NCBI GenBank assembly: GCA_948099385.1
Contig: CANUEZ040000151.1
Coordinates: forward strand, 4,658,001-4,722,000
Direction of reading: 5' to 3'
Origin: Fasciola hepatica
Taxonomy: Eukaryota; Platyhelminthes; Trematoda; Plagiorchiida; Fasciolidae
DNA: 64,000 nt
The notes beneath the pieces are model-generated. The model had not been told where the DNA came from, ran no database searches, and saw nothing but the letters and a program-made list of their open reading frames with translations. The position numbers and the translations under genes were made by a program. Shown here one piece after another: positions 11,770 through 24,346 of the stretch. Numbering within the stretch: position 1 is the first letter of the stretch; the number at the start of each line of letters is the position of its first letter.

Positions 11770-13890
11770 CATCAATCAATCATCCTGATTCGACAGAAAG
11801 TGACAACACGATCGCCACTGTTTACGGTTCGCAGCCATATCCTTCAGCGTCTCCAGCCGACTGGTAGACGGACCTTTTGGACCCCAACCACGAAGACGTG
11901 AAGCACTTACTTTTCCTAAGTCTGTTGTACATTTCCTCATTCTTCGCTGCCACGTCATCTGTTGACCTCCAGATGGCTTTTTCCACTCCCTAGGCAGAAC
12001 GGAAAATAGGACACGGTATGGCAGACGTGTTTGCCATACCTAACACGTGCCCCAACCAACGAAGTCTACTTAGCTGGATACGCTGTGACAAAACGTTCTC
12101 TGAATTAGTACCCAATACTCGCTTTCTGAACTCATCATTGCTCACTCGGCTATTCTACCCAATCTTAGCGATACTACGTAAACATTGGTGGCCGAAAACC
12201 TCAAGACGAGGATCTTCCGCAGGCACAATACGTCTCACAATCATACAACAACAATAAACACACTACGGCACATTACACAAGACCTTTCAACTTCAGTGAA
12301 ATATCAGGACGGTGCCACAAGTGCTTCAGTCCAGCGTAAGCCGCTCGAGCACTGAATATACGCGTGCTCACCTCTACTACAGTGCTTCCATCCGTCGTCA
12401 ACCTGCTGCCGAGGAAGGTGAAGCGGTCGACAATTGCCAGCACCTCCCATCGAGCATCAACCTCGGAATCGCTGAGGTCTAGTCTTGCAACATCGCTTTA
12501 CACGTTGAAGGTGCAAAGGGCGTGCCAAATGGAGCTATAGCTCTCGCAAGTCCATCTAGTGCATGTTGAGCACGATCCGTGGATTCGAACAAGCAGACAA
12601 CGTCGTCCGCGTACTCTAGGTCACATAGCGTTTCATTATTCCCTAGTACGACGTCTGCATCCTGAAGATTTCGCAACGCACTCTCCATTATTTCATTCAT
12701 GACGAAACTGAACAAGAATGGAGACATCAAACATCCCTGTCGAACACCACTGGTCGGTTCGAATGGGCTGAATAGTTCACCGTAAACCCTTACGCGGTCA
12801 GAAGTATGAGTATAACGACTTCAATAGATTCACGAACTAGGGCGTACCTTTCCGGTGAAAAGCACTGAAAAGCGCTGTCCGATCACCGGGATCGAAGGCG
12901 TCATTCAAGTCTAAGAAAACCATCATTTTCGGTCGGCGGTGCGTGTAACCCTTTCCAAGTAATTGACGGAGGGTAAAAACCTGGTCGATGCCATTCTCGA
13001 CCTGGGCGGAATCCAGCCTGCTGTTCGCGGGTGTTCCTCTCGCGAGCTGGTGTCAGACGGCGCAGCAAAATCGAGGCTAATACTTCGGTGACTATCGGAA
13101 TTAGACTAAGCCGACGATGGCTACTACAGTCACTGCATATTTCTTTCTTGAAGATGGGTACAATCAATTACTCGCTCCATAATAACGAAATACGCTCCTC
13201 GTTCCAAATGTTACGGAGCATGATGGTAGGTGATTTTATCGAAGCATCTCTATCCAGTTTGAAAAAAACTGGAGGAAGTTCGTCAGGATCGGCAGTCTCC
13301 CCACGCCTTAGTAATCGGATGCTCGACTCTACCTCTACTTCTGGTGAGGGTTCGAGTGCTACTCCCCAAGGAGTCGCAAGTGTTGACACGGGAGTAACCA
13401 CACTAGCGCGCGATCAGCTAAACTGCTCCTTGGAGTATTCGGCCCAACGCTCCAGCCTTTGATGCTCGCCATGGATGGGCTCTCCATTTCCATCGCAAAT
13501 CGTTTCACTGACCTGGGTGCGACGTCATGAATAAGTTTGAACAGTTTTTGACTGTTACCTGAAGCATTCATTTCTTCGGCTACCTTGACCCACCAATTTT
13601 TGCGATCCTTCTTAGGGCATTTCGTTACTTGATTCTGTAGATGTCGTCGTATCTTATTCATCTCTTTACAGTTCCAGAGCTGACGTTTTCCCTCTGTTAG
13701 ATTGATCAGCTCTTGAGAAATCCAGTTTCTTTGACAAAAATCGGATCTAGGACCACAGGCAAAACCTGCTGGTACGTGCATCGTCTGATGGATATGAGCC
13801 CAATGCTCATCTACATTACTGTTCGTCGTAGGTCCTAGCTCATGTGTTAACTTCTGCTCACAACGGTTGCGGACTTCTGGGCCAAACAAA
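11770..13890 (-). pseudogene. RTE-like LINE ORF2, broken (second lineage)
   Basis: A diverged LINE reading leftwards. The linker (13359-13889) contains KKDRKNWWVKVAEEM. The RT then appears in pieces: RRGETADPDELPPVFFK (about 13290), LIPIVTEVLASILLRRLTPA and REQQAGFRPGR (about 13030-13110), MMSPFLFSFVMNEIMESALR (from 12730), and the intact catalytic box LEYADDVVCLF (about 12610). C-terminal blocks follow: FLGSRLTTDGS, ARAAYAGLKHLWHRPDISL, LRWLGHVLGM, and finally MTWQRRMRKC (11930-11958) with RKQWRSCCHFL. At least two frameshifts occur, one just after the GFRPGR block, where the usual GCIDQ sequence is scrambled, and several stops lie near 12200-12350. Sequence differs clearly from copies 1-3, so this is a separate lineage. 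The endonuclease is not visible upstream. Confidence 0.75.
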
Positions 13891-14246
13891 CGTCATACGG
13901 CTAACCGGGTTTGCGGTTTGTGGTGATTACCATGGAGCTGGAGAAATAATCGCATTAGAACTAATGCATGGTCTCACTCTTCGTACGTGAACCAGGATGT
14001 ACAGTTCTGGACAGAACTGAATCGCCCATACCGTATTCCCACCAATTACGAAGGGGCAAAAGCGAACAACCGGCGCTCCATCGCGTTGCCTGACTGATAG
14101 TCAGTCTAGGGGATATGGCCAAACCCGATTCCAAACCAACAACGGATGGCGCATGGGGCGCACAACGGCATGCTTAACGGCATCTGTGGCAGAGTGGGGT
14201 GGGGGGGGGGGGGCACCGCACACCCAGAAGCGAGCACGAGCCAACA
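13891..14246. other. Junction region with poly-G tract, no gene seen
   Basis: Separates the minus-strand LINE at 11770-13890 from LINE copy 3. It includes a 13-base G homopolymer at 14201-14213. The part near 14230-14246 may be a diverged continuation of copy 3. Confidence 0.45.
14201..14213. repeat. Poly-G homopolymer
   Basis: Thirteen consecutive G, preceded by GGGGT. Length is likely to be unstable and prone to sequencing error. Confidence 0.9.
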
Positions 14247-15023
14247 TGTGATCTGAGTCCACAGGCGAAGACCAAAATGAACGGCAATCTCCAATTGATC
14301 CACACTAGTGGTGACCAATCACAATATGGTCAATTTGAGACCAACATTGTGAAGACGTAGGAGGACGCCATGTGAATCGATGCCGCTTCTTACGGCAGAA
14401 GTTCGTACTTGCCAGAAAAAATCTGTGCTCGGAGCACAGCTGAATGAGACGATCACCGTTATCGGTACGATCGGTCGGGATAGCAAATGGGCCTCCGATG
14501 TGTATTTCGGAATCCCCCAAATAGCCAACTTGGGCATTGAACCCCCCAACAATGACCACCACGTCTTTTGAACGCAAGCTTCGATGCAGTTGAAACAAAT
14601 CCTGATGGAATTCGTCCTTGGTCTCGGAGGATCTGCAGTCAGTCGGCGCATACACAGACACGACGAACAAGCATCGACGCTTTAGTTTGTTGTTGTTGAC
14701 ATGCACAGAACCGTCCAACCGAACCGCGCACAAACCACTGCTGATTGGAATCCAGTCTAGCAGTGCACGCTCAGCTCTCATGCTCAAAGCAATCCCAAAG
14801 CCAACCTAACCACGAGCGCTAGACACCGAATCACCCGACAAGCGAAGAGTGAAGTGAGAGACTCAGGTTGTGTTTGAGGTGCGAAGATTGACTACAGAAG
14901 TGGGATCTTATATGCGTGTTTCGGAGACACGCGATAGATATATTTTAAAGGTGTTAAATGTTCTAACGAGGGCAGCCTGTTGTCCTATCTGACGTTTTGT
15001 GCGGACGTTGAAAGCATCCAAGT
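14247..15023 (-). pseudogene. RTE-like LINE endonuclease domain (copy 3), broken
   Basis: The open core 14305-14787 encodes 160 residues matching copies 1 and 2. In-frame TAA at 14908-14910, with the other two stops of copies 1 and 2 also present. It ends right after the domain. Same landmarks: YAPTDC, GGFNAQ, DRTDNG, TWRPP, QIDHI. Confidence 0.75.
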
Positions 15024-15827
15024 GAAGCGAACACTTAAGCTTAAGAAGTGCATTTGATTTATACCCAACTCCTGGGCTACTGCTTCCATCACGGCCGCAA
15101 TAACCCGTGGTGTTTTGCATCGATCTTAAATTAAAAGAAGAAAAATTGGTAGAGCCCTTTACAGGAAAGATGCTGGAGGTTTCTGGGCGAATCATACTTC
15201 GCGGCTGCCCATACTGCAGAAGGGGTTTTTCTTTGGAAACTCTAACCGAAGCCTTTGACTCAAAAGTCCCACCCACAAGGCAATGAAGCGTTAACCCAGC
15301 ACGGGGACGGGACCGATGAACCCATGAAGAAATTCCTTTTGGTCTGTCATGTGAGATCTGATGGTTGCAAGCATTTTGTCTTGCCTTTGCTGGTGATTTG
15401 TTATCGATCTGCTTTTCGGATTCAGTCCTTAGCCCCATGCACCCGATAGAGCAGGCGGAACGTGGACGGGCAGCATCCTTTGGGCTGGGGGCTGCGAAGC
15501 CTACTTGGGCGATGGCTGCCTGTCAAAGTGCAATGACTTCTCTCATTGTCGAGAGAAACCCCCAGGTACTCTACTTCTACGTCCATCTAGTGGTTTTTAG
15601 ACTGATAAACTGTCTCCCTTCGTGTTTATTCGTTGGGGTGTCTTCTTCAGGGGCATAGTGGTTAGAACTAGATGTTGCCCAGCACTGGTCCGGAGACTGG
15701 ACTTCGTCCGGCCTCTGCCCATCAACCTGTCAGGCACTGTTGCATCTCCGGCTCAAGGAAGCCATCTTGCGTAGCTCTTTGGGTCATGGAGGCACGCATA
15801 CCATCACATTATGCCAAGGTGCAGTCT
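14247..15827 (-). mobile_element. RTE-like LINE, copy 3 (5' half only)
   Basis: Third copy of the 1-7084 element, minus strand. It begins at the same 5' boundary as copy 2 (near 15827) and ends near 14247, just after the endonuclease, with no linker or RT. It lacks the 247-bp deletion of copy 2 and so resembles copy 1 in that part. It keeps the same three endonuclease stops and GGFNAQ. A 5'-complete, 3'-truncated copy is the reverse of normal LINE truncation. Confidence 0.85.
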
Positions 15828-16119
15828 CGTCGTGATGGCTAGTTTGAAGTCTGCTGTCTGTGCTCATCTATGGACTTCTGAAACATGTGCTGATATGACG
15901 TTCCTTTTGCTCTAGGTAATAGTGTGTGAACTTCTGGGTGGTGCATTTGAAAGTAAAATTCTCCTGCCCCCGTGCTGGCTTCTGACAAATATCGCTATTC
16001 TGAGTACGTCCCACAGTCTGTTCAAATAAAAACGCCGACAGAGAATGAGAGCCGCACGGTCGTAGGACGCTAGAAGACCTCTGACTCCGATGGCCTTCTC
16101 TTAGTCCCGTATAAGGATG
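15828..16119. other. No gene seen
   Basis: Unique-looking sequence beyond the 5' end of LINE copy 3. No supported reading frame. Confidence 0.4.
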
Positions 16120-16300
16120 GTAAAATACAGCTCACCTACTTTTTCATTACATGCGTACGCATAAGTGCAGTAGTAGGGGCATTTACCGCATAGCCAGGAG
16201 GGCCCACTACACTTTTGGGGATAACCGGCAGCCAGACCCTGAAACTTGGAGTGGCGAAGAACCACATAAGGTCCCAATAGGTCAGGTGTGGTAACGATCC
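16120..16300. repeat. Dispersed repeat, copy 2
   Basis: Partner of 8290-8425, sharing the AAGGTCCCAA core and neighbouring matches. It includes GCGTACGCATAAGTGCAGTA near 16152. Identity of the family is unknown. Confidence 0.45.
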
Positions 16301-17399
16301 GGACGACAGTGGATAATTGTCTATCACCAAAACCGCAGTTCACTTCCGTTCAGGCGACCATTACCCGTGCACCAGGTGCTGTGGTTTTGATTGCTCTGAG
16401 CAGTGAAAATCGGGAATATTGTATACATGCATACTGTGAAGCGACAAAAAATATACTAATTAACAGAGTAAGCTGATCATTCTTACCAAAAAGCATTTCA
16501 TACAGCATTCTTGGCAACGTGGTTTGGTTACTTACAGCGACACATCCGAATCATTTGATCAGTACTATCTCCCGAGCTCTCCGAGCCTGATAGCATTCTC
16601 AAAAAATAAGGGCCCTCGCCAAAAGAATTTCGCTTGTTATATAAAAACCATATGCACAAAAATACAGAAAACTAGTAGGAAAACAAAGCTCACCACCAAG
16701 GGTACACGAAGGCCGGCATTGACCTTCACATGATCACGACCCACATCAATTCAAACAAATGACCGTAGGTTTCTGCTAATCTTTATTAGAAGCCCCATGA
16801 CTTCTCCCACAGTGGCCTCACCGCTATCGCCTCCCACCTATGGCCCCATGATAGAGTTTCGCCCCAACTCTTCCTTAGGTCTGGTCATGCTAGATCACGT
16901 GACTTGAGGCTCAGGAGGGTAGTCTTGAAGTATCGTAGCGACAGCCGTCTTCATTCACTCTTTTAACACATTTTTTGTTTAACTGAACTCTGGCTGCTAA
17001 GCGCGGTCACAACTTGGCCGTTACTATTGCTTGCGCCCTCACGCACGCTCTCAAATGCACGCTCACCACTATCTCTCCCAGTAGCCTTCTCGTTCTCTCG
17101 GGTAGTGCAGAATGCCGTTCTGGTTACCGTTTCCGAACAGTGTCGAGTAGTCTTGAAGTCTTGAAGTACTACACGGGTTCGAGGCTTTGAGACCAATTGT
17201 CCCGGTTCTTGAGGAAATCTTTGATCTTCTGTCGGATTCACCGAGCTGAAACGAGCGTAAAATAAAAGCGGCGGGGGGGCGGGGGTGGCAGCGAAAACAA
17301 GATACACATAACCTCATGCAGTGTCACACTGTGGACAGTGCTTTAAGCTGAGTGGGGGTGCGGCATTCATGAACATATATGCGATAAAAGACATCTATT
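16301..17399. other. No gene seen
   Basis: Over 1 kb without a convincing exon or element. A short C/G-rich tract lies at 17269-17286. Confidence 0.4.
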
Positions 17400-17860
17400 T
17401 TGTTAGTTTTTTTGACAAAGGGAATTATTGGGAGAGACCCAGGTAGAGGTCTAGCTTTTTCTTGAAGATAGTTTTGTTCTGCGAGAGAACAATATCTTCT
17501 GGAAGTGCGTTCCACATAGTAATAACCCTACAGCTAAAAAAGTTAATCCTTAGTGGAGTGCATGGCCTCGGTTTGAAAACTTTTCTGCTGTGACCACGGG
17601 GAGAGGAGGCTGGACAGACGGAGAAGAAGCAATCGCTTTGACCTGTTTCAAAAAGGTGGAACATCAAAAACAGATCACCTCTTACGCGTCTTACGTCAAG
17701 GGGATAGAGGTTGAGGAGTGAGAGGCGGGCGGGATAAGGTAGATGGGATCGACCACTTACTGCCTTGGTGGAGGCCCGCTGAACCCTTTCTAGGATCTCA
17801 CGGTCTCAAACAAGACCAGAGAGTAACGTGCAGGTTATCCACGCAATGCAAAGGGTTGAA
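17400..17860 (-). pseudogene. CR1/Jockey-type LINE, C-terminal end of ORF2
   Basis: Read leftwards this encodes LERVQRASTKAV, then LLNLYPLDVRRVRGDLFLMF, a KPRPCTPLRINFFSCRVITM block and WNALPEDIVLSQNKTIFKKK, ending LDLYLG. This order (RR.RGDL followed by FFS.RV...WN.LP..V and FK..LD) is the hallmark of the extreme C-terminus of CR1, Jockey and related LINE ORF2 proteins, downstream of RT. Everything upstream is absent, so this is a typical 5'-truncated insertion. The fragment from 17425 to 17667 is still open. Confidence 0.75.
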
Positions 17861-18061
17861 GACCACGTTTAGTAAAGAAGCCGCGAAGTAAATTTGAGTG
17901 AATTTCAAATGATGAGCCACACGTGATCCCCAGGTCACGAGAGTTTCGTTGTTTTCCACCGTTGGAGGTCTCGTCTGAGAACGTATTGTGGCATTTTATT
18001 AGTTTTTTGCTGACTTTCTTGGCGGGCTTCCAATCCTTTTCTCCCATACACTTTTTGGCAT

Positions 18062-19024
18062 CTAGTTCTTCGTGATTATTTCTTTAGACTGTGTTGCCAA
18101 TTCGGCCCTTGATTTCTTTTCCCTTTTTATTCGATAAAGTAATCGCTGCCTGTAAAGCGGAAGCCCTCCGCAGATCCCGCCGTTAAGATGATCACGCCAC
18201 AGGCACCGGCTTTCGAGCCTGTTGACCCGGAATCCTGGTTCGAGCTGGTCGTGTTGGACTTCGAAATTTGCCGTATAGCCAGTGACACCAGCCTCTTCAG
18301 GTGGGTAGCAGGCAGCCAAACACCGGAGATTACAATGCGAGTAAGGGACGAAGTAATCTCCTTCCGAAGTTGCGAAGCTTTGCAGGGGCCGTAATTTCCC
18401 ACACGACCCCAGAGCATGACCAACACAATCAACGTCTTCAAAGCGTCGAGCTTGGAAGCAGGAAGCCTCTAGTACTCCGTGTATCGGGTACCAACTTGAT
18501 CCCGAGGATGACCTTTGGAACGGGCAACAACCCAAAAGTTCCGACGCATGTCAAAAGACGTTAAAGTCGGTGGAATGGGTGAAGGATGTCTTGCACTGAA
18601 ACAGTGTCGTTCACGTTTGCGTTTAGGAGTAACACTGCAGGCGATGCCAGCTAAGTGAGCTAAACGTTCAACCATCAGCAAGCTTACCAGTTAGTTCTGA
18701 TAAGCTCCGCGTGTAAGTGCCCCCAAGGAGAAATGCAGCGATGGCTGATGACATTACGTCACGATACAACTCCGCCCTCACTGGAGTAACCACGTCTTCC
18801 GCCACAAAATTGCCTGCCTTTTCAACATCTAAAGATCTCACTTCGATTTTGCCCACGGTTGATGCGAGCCCGCAACGCCTAGCGGTGAGCTGAAGTGGGT
18901 CACATAAGCGGTACCATGCCAGCTCGCCTAGGCGCCAGGGCACTTCACTAAGACAACTTTTCGGCCCATCAAGAGAAGGATATTGTAAATATCTTAATCG
19001 CTCCGGTGTTGGAGCCTGACCTTG
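18062..19024 (-). CDS. Probable last two exons of an unidentified host gene
   Basis: The upstream exon ends at 18688 with a consensus donor (ACTG then GTAAGC, 18682-18687). The downstream exon starts at 18450 after a pyrimidine-rich acceptor (TTCCTGCTTCCAAG). The 237-bp intron joins in phase: the leftover G plus CT makes an Ala codon, and the frame then stays open for about 130 codons to a stop at 18062-18064. Exon 1 encodes ERLRYLQYPSLDGPKSCLSE and later DVVTPVRAELYRDVMSSAIA. Exon 2 is Cys-rich, with FEDVDCVGHALGSCGKLRPL and HCNLRCLAACYPPEEAG. I do not recognise the product. BEL/Pao element A inserted immediately upstream (CAAAC target at 19025-19029), at the 5' edge of the exon or in the preceding intron, so the gene may be disrupted. 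Confidence 0.5.
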
Positions 19025-19029
19025 CAAAC
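19025..19029. repeat. Target-site duplication of element A (left)
   Basis: CAAAC directly before the 5' LTR, repeated exactly at 25438-25442. Five base pairs fits BEL/Pao integrase. Confidence 0.92.
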
Positions 19030-19408
19030 TGTAACAGCCGGTCGTGGAAAATCCCCCTTTTTCCCTCGCGATTCAGTGTTTTTTCCCAACATCACTCATT
19101 TCCATACACTATTGACTCGTCTTTACGAACTGGTTGTTTTTCTGAACCAATTGTTGTTTGTTCGCGCCCAGAGCGCTATTTTGGGACATCCTTGTTCAGG
19201 ACCTGCGTGACGCACGTGCTGTCTGCTCACACGCTGCTATTCGGTTTCTCGTTGTTGAGTCTTTGTGATCGTATTATTGAGGTTTGTATATTGTTTACGT
19301 CATTGTTTATTTTAATAATCTAGTATCGTAGAATTATCACGGATAATCGTCTTCTGATTTCGGGATCCGTTGCGAATTTGGCTACGCATTGCTCAAACGT
19401 TCGTAACA
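19030..19408 (+). repeat. 5' LTR of element A
   Basis: 379 bp, starting TGTAACAGCC and ending TCGTAACA. Matches 25058-25437 with two substitutions and one indel, and both LTRs of B inverted. Confidence 0.95.
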
Positions 19409-19450
19409 ATACTCAATAGATCTATTTGGAACGAGGAAAAATCACGCAAA

Positions 19451-22400
19451 ACGCCAAGAAAAGGATCAAAAGCAGTCGAATCTGGACAGGAAGTAATACG
19501 GCAAGTCTCTGGGGAGGTTTTGGGTACGTATGATTCTTTAGTTAATGCTAGATCGCCTAGTCCTGTCAGTGCTAGCTCATGTGTTATTGAAAGCAATATT
19601 GATCGTAAGGATATCGATTTATATAAGCTGAGAATAATAGAACTAGAGAAACAGTTACTTTCGGCTAGACTACAGGCGCATGAAGCAGAGAAGTGTACAC
19701 AGAAACAGCGAGAGCATGAGACCAGTGACTTCGACACTTCCGATAGGTTAGAGTGCAATAAAGTAGGGAACCCCACGCCGGTCGCCGAATACAAACCACC
19801 ATCGATCGATCTGCCTAGAGTGGAGTTAACAGTTTTCGACGGGCGAGCTGAGCAATACTGCAGGTTTGTCAAACAGTTCGAGACGTTCGTTGAAAACAAG
19901 GTAACCGACCCTGGGCAAAGGCTTCTTTACCTTACTCACTACTGCCGAGGCCGAGCGCGAGAAGCTATCGACGGGTGCACCATGCTCGATCCAGAACAAG
20001 GCTACACAAGGGCAAAAAAGATTCTGAGGGACTTGTTTGGCCAACCTTTCAAAGTAGCCCGTAACCTAATAGAGAGCGTGATGGCAGAGGTAAAGAGAAC
20101 CAAGGGCGACGTCTACACCATGGCCGACCTGGTGATCAAGATGCAGAACTGCTCAATAGCCCTCGACCATTTAGGTTACAGAGCTGACCTAGACGCCATG
20201 CACACTTTGGAAGGCATAGTCCGTCACCTCTCTCCCGAAATACAGGGTCGGTGGGCGGAAGAAGCTGAACGGATAAGCCGAGGCGACAGAGAAGCCAACT
20301 TCGAAGACCTGACTGAATACTTAGACAGGCAAACGAAGATAGCTGACAGCAGATTTGGCCGACTCATCCGGGACAGCAACCATCGGCTGCTGCATCAGGC
20401 GAGAGTAACCATATCCGAGGCGAGTGGCAAGCCCAGCGTGATCTGTTCAACTTCACAATCTGCCAGTAAACCGGTACGTTTAGGCGTAGTGGCCGTGGGC
20501 GTAGTGACTCCGACTGGGTTAGTCAAGGCGTTGGCTTTCGTTGATAGTGGATCCGACACCACTTTAGTGAAAGAGCGGTTTGCCAACAAACACCAACTGG
20601 CTAAAGGTGCGACGTCGTTAGCAGTGAACACGGTGGGCGGAACACAGGTAATGACTGCCGGTAGATTAAGGCTGCAACTCATCTCTCTAGACACTAACGA
20701 GGAAATTGAACCAACGGAGGCATTCACGTTAGCGGATCTTCCCATGCGAGCACCAAGGTCGGTGAACGCAATCTTGACTCGATGGCCCCACCTGCAGGAT
20801 GTAACCGTCGTAGACTGGGAAGATGATGAGGTGGATCTCCTCATCGGATGCGACGTGCCAGAGGCGCATTGGGTGCTTGACCAAAGAGTGGGCGACCGCC
20901 AGGCACCTTATGCCGTACGCACGGCTCTGGGATGGATGTTATACGGTCCAGTAGGGGTACGCGGTTCCGTGAATTACTTATCCGCCGAAACGGACCGCAT
21001 AGAGTATCATCTGCAACGGCTTTATGAAAAGGAGTTTCATGACATTGGAGACGAAAGACCGACGTTGTCTCAAGAGGATCACTTCGCTCTACAAACGGTG
21101 CGGCAAGGCTCTAGAGGCCTCAAAAAACAGTTCGAGGTTCCCCTCCCATGGCGCACACCGGTCGACCCGTGGACTGACAACAGAAATTATGTTCTCCAAC
21201 GATTACTACGACTAAAAGAACGCTTCATTCGAGACCAGAATCTGTGGGAACGATACGCGGATTTGATGAAGCGAAACGAGGACCTCGGTTACGTTGAAAG
21301 GGTGCCTGTTAACACCGACAGCAAAAGGGGTATTTGGTATCTGCCTCACCATCCGGTTATCAACCCCAAAAAACCCAATAAACTGCGCGTGGTTTTCGAC
21401 TGTGCGGCCAAGTTCCAGGGCAAGTCGTTAAACGATCGCCTACTACAGGGGCCTGACTGGACCACACCACTGATCGATGTTCTGTGCCGTTTCAGAGTGG
21501 GTAAAGTGGCTTTGTCTGCTGACATTAGGGAAATGTTCCATCAGGTGAAGATTCCGGTAGGATAACGAGATGCTTTGCGTTTCCTGTGGTGGGAAGGGAG
21601 TGACCGGGACAACGCAGTGGTGAATTATAGGATGACCGTCCACCCCTTCGGAGCCATATCGTCACCATTTTGTGCAAACTACGCCCTCCGAGAATCAGCG
21701 AACAAACATGGCGATCTAGTACATGGGACGGTGGTAGAAAGCGTCAGCAGGAACTTCTACGTCGACGACTACCTTGGGTCATTCGATGATGTGGAATCAG
21801 CTCTAGAGCAGTTCAGGGGTCTGACGAGATTGCTGGAAGAGGGCGGCTTCCGTCTAACTAAATGGATGTCGAACGCTTCGGAAGTGCTGAAGGTCATCCC
21901 GTATCACGAAAAGGCCGAAAGGGTAAGAGATTTGGACGGCTCTCCACTTCCCATCGAGCGCACTTTAGGGATACAATGGGACGCGGAAACGGACGATTTT
22001 GTTTTCGAACTGAACATTCCCGAGCTGCCAATCACCCGTCGTGGCATACTATCTGCCGTCTCAAGTTTGTTCGACCCGCTCGGTTTCGTCTCACCGTGGC
22101 TGCTACCCGGAAAGATCTTGCTGCAGCGGCTGTGCCGTAAGAAAGTTGATTGGGACCAGGCACTGGACCAAGGGGACCGGCTGGACTGGGAAGAATTTCT
22201 AAACACCTTGAAGAAATTAGGGGACATAAGAATCCCACGATGTTTGACCCCTGGCCATACGACACGGACTGGAGAACTACATGCCTTTTCCGATGCATCC
22301 GAAGTCGGTTATGGAGCTGTGGTGTACGGACGATGGTGCGCAGGAGATGGACAATATACCACGAGGATCCTGTTCGCCAAAGCCCGCGTTGCTCCACTGA

Positions 22401-24346
22401 AGTCGGTCTCAATCCCACGCCTCGAACTCAGCGCAGCCGTGTTGGCAGTCAGGGTGGTGCAAGCTGTGAAGAGATGTTTCGATCTCTACATTTGGTCGGT
22501 GAGCTTCTGGACGGATTCAACGATAGTACTTTACTACATTAACAACGTACGGAGCCGGTTTAGTACTTTCGTTGCTAACCGGCTCACGATTATCCACGAT
22601 GAATCAGCCACGCACCAGTGGAGTCATGTCAGGTCTGGCGATAATCCGGCCGACCTGTGCTCCCGAGGTGCGAACAACTTCAGGCAACTGGACACGTGGA
22701 CGAGAGGGCCAAACTTCCTGCAATTGCCCAAACAGGACTGGCCCGTGTTCGAATTAAAACTCCCTACGGAATTGGAACTGGAGATCAAAGGCGTAGTGAT
22801 AGCAACCAACGTCGTCGAAGCGTCGTCCATTCTATCGCGACTGGTCAGGTTTTCTTCCTGGATGAAGACGCTTCGTTCGCTAGTTTGGTTAACCAGGTTC
22901 AAGATAAGTTTACTAGTCATGAAAGGGCTACGGCCCTCAGGTCGGATACCGGTCGGCCCGATAGGTCCCGATGAGCTACAAGCGGCAGAGTACGATATTT
23001 TCCAAATGATACAACGCGAGGCTTTCGCCCGAGAACTCAAGAGGGCGGAAGAAGTGGGGCTGACCAATGAAGACATGCCATCTCCAAGAGGCGAGCTGAA
23101 GCGTTTAAACCCCAAACTCATCAACGGACTGCTGCGGGTGGATGGTAGGCTGACCAACGCCCACCTGAACTTCGACACAAAGTATCCTATACTGCTGCCT
23201 GCGAGACAACCTGTAGTAGAGCTAATGATTCAACACGTCCACGCCATGGAGAGACATGCCGGGGAAAGTCACGTGACGAGCGTCATCCGAAAGCGTCTTT
23301 GGTTGTTGAGAGGACGAGAGACTGTAAAACGCGTAATCCGACGGTGTGTGCAATGCAGGAGACGCAATGCCACAGCAAGCAAACAAATCATGGCCCCACT
23401 ACCAGAATGCAGAGTGACTACGGGCTGGTGGCCGTTCAGTGACACCGGGTTGGACTATTTCGGGCCCTTGTGGATCAAGTGCGGGAAAAGATTAGAAAAG
23501 CGATACGGATGTATCATGACGTGCATGAAATCACGTGCGGTGCACCTAGAAGTCGCACATTCGATGACGACCGATTCGTTTCTACGGGCCTTGCAAAGAT
23601 TTATCAACCGAAGAGGCGTACCGGCCGACATATACTCAGATAATGGATCGAACTTTGTGGGCGCTCAACGGGAATTGCAGCGTTGGCACAGGAACATAAA
23701 CAGGGACGAACTGCAGAATCGAACCGTGGCCTACGGCATACGCTGGCATTTCAACCCCCCACAGGCCAGTCACCGAGGCGGCATATGGGAACGCATGATC
23801 CGGTCCGCCAGACGGATATTGCTGTCAATCATGGAGCAGCAGCCGCCCGACGACGAGACGCTGAACACCGTCATGACTGAGGTGGAGCGAATCCTGAACA
23901 ACCGCCCCCTGGTTCCAGTATTGAACGGCGACCCCACCCACCTGGCGCTCACCTCAAACGACTTATTGACGCTAAGGTCGAACGAGGGTTTCCAAGGGCC
24001 GGTAAACCTTCGTGGGAGCTACCTCCATGGGTGGAAGCAAGCGAACTATCTGGCCAAGGTCTTCTGGAGGCGATGGCTACGGGAGTACCTACCGGCTTTG
24101 CAGACTCGACAGAAGTGGATGGCCAAAACAAGACCATTCAAAGTTGGGGACGTGGTTATGATCGCCGACGAACGCGCACATTTCAGCGCTTGGTCTTTGG
24201 GAGTAGTTACGGAAACCATCAAAAGCACCGACGAAATGATAAGAACGGTGAAGGTGAAGACAGCTAACGGAGTGCTCATTCGTGACATACGCAGTATTAA
24301 CCTACTCGAGAGCGAAGACGGAGGAGCTGATAACTCTGTGGCCTAG
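19451..24346 (+). pseudogene. Gag-Pol polyprotein of BEL/Pao element A, defective
   Basis: Domains in order: a Gag region with coiled-coil-like Leu/Lys/Glu repeats (about 19615-19700); a DUF1759-like Gag core from 19811 to 20370; an aspartic protease with DSGSDTTLV at 20543; RT from about 21380 (LRVVFDCAAKF) to its catalytic YVDD at 21758-21769; RNase H with HAFSDASEVGYGA at 22280; an integrase zinc-binding region (HVHAMERH, then CVQCRRR) at 23236-23370. The integrase core follows, with GLDYFGPL, SDNGSNFVGA and GGIWERM supplying the DDE triad. Lesions: the family start ATG is ACG at 19451-19453; 100 codons holding the CCHC knuckles are missing at about 20380; and TAA at 21563-21565 splits RT, with the frame otherwise continuous. 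Outside these lesions the frame is open to 24346. It cannot direct its own transposition. Confidence 0.9.

Noticed and set aside
21563..21565. Programmed frameshift at the RT stop
   Set aside because: The frame is the same before and after the stop, so only readthrough or in-trans supply would apply.
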